This document shows positions 29,774 through 32,244 of a stretch of 32,244 bases of DNA, piece after piece. The DNA comes from Nostoc parmelioides FACHB-3921 (lineage in GTDB: Bacteria; Cyanobacteriota; Cyanobacteriia; Cyanobacteriales; Nostocaceae): positions 1 through 32,244 of the forward strand of contig NZ_JACJQL010000066.1 of NCBI RefSeq assembly GCF_014696625.1, given 5' to 3'. The position numbers and the translations under genes are program-made. The notes under the pieces are model-generated. The model was not told where the DNA came from, searched no databases, and saw nothing but the letters and a program-made list of their open reading frames with translations. The number at the start of each line of letters is the position of its first letter. Position 1 is the stretch's first letter.

Positions 29774-32023
29774 ATGTCCACTTCCCCAGTTATACCCCAA
29801 CAAACCCAAGCACAACCCCACTACGAAACCATCACCGGGGTAGTCGAGCGCCTGACGTTCCACTCAGAGGAATCCGGGTATACAGTCGCACGCCTAACCC
29901 GCTCCCGCAGTACAGACCTCACCACCATCGTCGGCAGCTTCGCTAACATCCAGCCTGGGCAAACGCTACAGCTAACAGGCTTTTGGAAAGACCATCCGCA
30001 GTACGGGCCACAGTTCAATGTCACTAATTACCACGAAACTAAACCCGCCACACTCACCGGAATTGAGAAATATTTAGGCAGTGGACTAATCAAAGGTGTC
30101 GGGCCTGTTACAGCAAGACGCATCGTTGCACACTTTGGTTTGGAAACACTCGACATCATCGAGAACCAGATTGACAGACTTATCGAAGTACAAGGCATCG
30201 CCAAAAAACGCATCAAGCTCATCAAGAATGCCTGGGAGACGCAAAAGGCGATAAAGGAAGTGATGGTGTTTCTGCAAACCCACGGTGTATCAACCACTTA
30301 CGCGGTCAAGATATACAAACAGTACAAAGATGAAGCGATCGCCACCGTCACCGAAAACCCGTACCAACTCGCCACCGACATCTACGGCATCGGCTTTCTC
30401 ACCGCCGACAAGATTGCGCGTAACCTGGGCGTACCCTCATGCTCCGAGTTCCGCTACAGCGCTGGCATCATCCATGCCCTGAGTGAAGCTGCCGAAGAAG
30501 GTCACTGTTATCTCCCCCAGCCAGAACTAATAGAGAAAGTCACTAAGCTGCTAACAACCGATGACCATCAGCCAAGCGAAGATGCGATCGCGGACATCAT
30601 CAAAGATATGTCAGCCAAGGAAGAACTGATCAGGGAATATGTCAGGGACAGCTACGGTGAAAAATTATTACTCTGTTATAAGCCGAGCTTCTTCCACACA
30701 GAGCAGAACTTAGCACAGTTGATATCTCGACGGTTACGCCAACCAGTGACACAAGATATTCCCCGTGTCCGTGCTTGGCTAGAGCGATTCATGTCCAGCC
30801 GCAAGATTGAGCTATCACCCCAACAGCAGCAAGCGGTAGAGATGGCAGCATATTCTCCAGTGATGGTTCTGACTGGCGGCCCTGGCGTGGGCAAAACTTT
30901 CACAACACACACAATTGTCAGTTTATGGAAGGCGATGGGTAAAAGCATTGCCCTAGCTGCACCAACTGGGAGGGCGGCGCAGAGATTATCCGAGATGACT
31001 GGTTTGGAAGCCAAGACCATTCACCGCTTGCTGGAATTTGACCCGAAAACAATGGGTTTCAAACGGGATAACGAAAATCCCCTGCCCTTCAGTGCCATTA
31101 TTGCCGATGAGGCTTCGATGTTAGACCTATTTCTGGCACATTCGCTCTTTAAAGCGGTAGCTAATGAAGCGCAACTATTATTAGTGGGAGACATTGACCA
31201 ATTACCATCAGTAGGCCCTGGTAAAGTGCTGGCAGACCTAATCACTTCACTACAAGTACCAGTGGTGAAGCTAACGCAAGTATTTAGGCAAGCTCAACAA
31301 AGTGCGATCGTCACCGCAGCGCATCAAATCAACCAGGGCGACTATCCAAATATAGAACCAATCTCAGATAATCCACAGTCAGATTGTCTTTGGCATGGTG
31401 GCGGACATACACCAGAACACGGTGTGCAAGCAATCTGTGAGTTAGTGAGTGAATTTATCCCACGGCTGGGCTTTAATCCAGGCACGGATGTACAGGTGTT
31501 GTCTCCGATGTCGCGGGGGTTAGTCGGGACTAGAAATTTGAATGCGGTGTTGCAGCAGCTTATTAATCCACCTGCACAGGGGAAAGTTGAGATTAGCCGG
31601 GGTGGAATGATTCTCCGGGAAGGCGATCGCGTCATACAGCAAATGAATGACTATGACCGCGAGGTTTTTAACGGAGACTTGGGGACTATCCTAAGTATCG
31701 ACACGGAAGAACAGGAGGTAACGGTTGAGTATGGCGGTCGGGCTGTGGTGTATGACTATGCAGATTTGAACGAGATAACGCTTGCGTTTGCCACGTCAAT
31801 TCATAAGTCGCAGGGAAGCGAGTTTCCTGTGGTGATAGTTCCTTTATATATGCAACATTATCTTATGCTGACACGGAATCTGTTTTATACAGGACTAACC
31901 AGAGCCAGAAAGTTGGCGATTGTTGTTGGTTCCAAGAAAGCGATCGCTCTGGCTGTGCGAACTACAGATGATCAACAGAGGTACACTCGGTTGTGGCAGA
32001 GGTTATTGCAGCCAGTTAAGTGA
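29774..32023 (+). CDS. recD2: RecD2-type (RecD-like) superfamily 1B DNA helicase
   Basis: 749 residues, typical of RecD2 (RecD without RecBC). An OB-like N-terminus (ITGVVERLTFHSEESGYTVA) precedes the helix-hairpin-helix region (LGSGLIKGVGPVTARRIVAH, about 103-122; and IYGIGFLTADKIARNLGV). The motor core starts with Walker A TGGPGVGKTFT near residue 368. IIADEASMLD is motif II, VGDIDQLPSVGPG motif III, and TQVFRQAQQ motif IV. The C-terminal SH3-like and motif V/VI part contains ATSIHKSQGSEFPVV and LTRARKL. RecD2 unwinds 5'-to-3' and helps repair or fork restart, and plasmid copies may assist transfer or replication. Start ATG 29774 has no visible Shine-Dalgarno. Confidence 0.92.
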   Translation: MSTSPVIPQQTQAQPHYETITGVVERLTFHSEESGYTVARLTRSRSTDLTTIVGSFANIQPGQTLQLTGFWKDHPQYGPQFNVTNYHETKPATLTGIEKYLGSGLIKGVGPVTARRIVAHFGLETLDIIENQIDRLIEVQGIAKKRIKLIKNAWETQKAIKEVMVFLQTHGVSTTYAVKIYKQYKDEAIATVTENPYQLATDIYGIGFLTADKIARNLGVPSCSEFRYSAGIIHALSEAAEEGHCYLPQPELIEKVTKLLTTDDHQPSEDAIADIIKDMSAKEELIREYVRDSYGEKLLLCYKPSFFHTEQNLAQLISRRLRQPVTQDIPRVRAWLERFMSSRKIELSPQQQQAVEMAAYSPVMVLTGGPGVGKTFTTHTIVSLWKAMGKSIALAAPTGRAAQRLSEMTGLEAKTIHRLLEFDPKTMGFKRDNENPLPFSAIIADEASMLDLFLAHSLFKAVANEAQLLLVGDIDQLPSVGPGKVLADLITSLQVPVVKLTQVFRQAQQSAIVTAAHQINQGDYPNIEPISDNPQSDCLWHGGGHTPEHGVQAICELVSEFIPRLGFNPGTDVQVLSPMSRGLVGTRNLNAVLQQLINPPAQGKVEISRGGMILREGDRVIQQMNDYDREVFNGDLGTILSIDTEEQEVTVEYGGRAVVYDYADLNEITLAFATSIHKSQGSEFPVVIVPLYMQHYLMLTRNLFYTGLTRARKLAIVVGSKKAIALAVRTTDDQQRYTRLWQRLLQPVK

Positions 32024-32148
32024 GCATAAATTTTAATTTACTGTATTTCGCTAGATATAGCGTAATATGCAATAATATATATTCTTCTAATAAAGAGTTG
32101 TTAAATGCTTGTTATTAATATTAATAGTTTAGACATATATAGCCTTTC

Positions 32149-32244
32149 TCAGTCTGGTGAAGTACAGTAACAAGAATGGGTAAACCAATTATAAATATCA
32201 TTTAACGAAACTTGATTAAAAGCACTTTCAATTGCTTTTGCTAA
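32149..32244 (-). CDS. IS630-type transposase, C-terminal end (rest beyond window)
   Basis: An open minus-strand frame enters at the right edge and ends at TGA 32149-32151. It encodes LAKAIESAFNQVSLNDIYNW then FTHSCYCTSPD. The ending ...LNDIYxWFTHxCYC is what I know from the C-termini of cyanobacterial IS630-family DDE transposases. Only 31 residues are visible, so intactness cannot be judged. The element's end should lie between here and the recD2 stop (32023), but no terminal repeat could be fixed from one side. Confidence 0.6.
   Translation of the reverse strand, partial: LAKAIESAFNQVSLNDIYNWFTHSCYCTSPD

Overview
The window looks like part of a large plasmid, or plasmid-derived island, from a filamentous cyanobacterium of the Nostoc/Anabaena/Calothrix type. 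The reasons are at least fifteen HIP1 octamers (GCGATCGC), a DUF2811 protein, a cyanobacterial group 2 sigma factor, a long-form RarA, interspersed GGCGTAGCC repeats, an RTX/ELW-repeat exoprotein, and two adjacent plasmid partition systems. No rRNA, tRNA or CRISPR array was seen, and no recognisable replication initiator gene.

Layout. 1-4200: an HsdR-N-like nuclease domain gene (cut by the window edge), then cutA split in two by an IS200/IS605-type element carrying only tnpB, three small conserved or unknown genes, and a non-coding stretch with DnaA-box-like repeats. 4200-9500 (minus strand): a giant methyltransferase-helicase resembling phage P1 DarB / strawberry notch proteins, a Pro-rich membrane-anchored protein and a small protein; identical 20-bp repeats lie just upstream of the first and last of these. 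9600-13500 (plus): a zinc-ribbon mini-protein, a group 2 sigma factor with an unusual region 4.2, a broken second copy of the zinc-ribbon gene, and RarA with a methyltransferase-like C-terminal half.

13500-17030 is the segregation region. parA-parB (minus) and an actin-like parM plus a small parR-like gene (plus) are divergent. The parAB cassette is bracketed by two copies of a 22-bp palindrome and, outside those, by pairs of an AGTACCCAT motif. Directly after the parR-like stop codon lies a 103-bp solo copy of the right end of the same tnpB element, which could be a stand-alone guide RNA relic. 17069-20095 (minus) is a tyrosine recombinase followed by three tightly packed genes of unknown role, two of them with DNA-binding-like folds.

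20614-26301 encodes a ~1,895-residue exoprotein: 29 ELW-type repeats in three blocks, separated by cadherin-like domains and ending in RTX repeats and a type I secretion-like C-terminus. A 1.2-kb gene-free stretch follows with helically phased TCTAGGT repeats. 27532-32023 holds a CoiA-like/GIY-YIG protein, a macrolide 2'-phosphotransferase homologue and RecD2 helicase. The right edge cuts the C-terminus of an IS630-type transposase.

Taken together the genes serve plasmid maintenance (ParAB, ParM/ParR, recombinase, RecD2, RarA), nucleic-acid conflict (HsdR-N-like protein, DarB-like protein, TnpB, GIY-YIG) and accessory traits (exoprotein, Mph). The most notable unexplained signals are the nested symmetric sites around parAB, the solo TnpB right end, and the phased repeats after the exoprotein.
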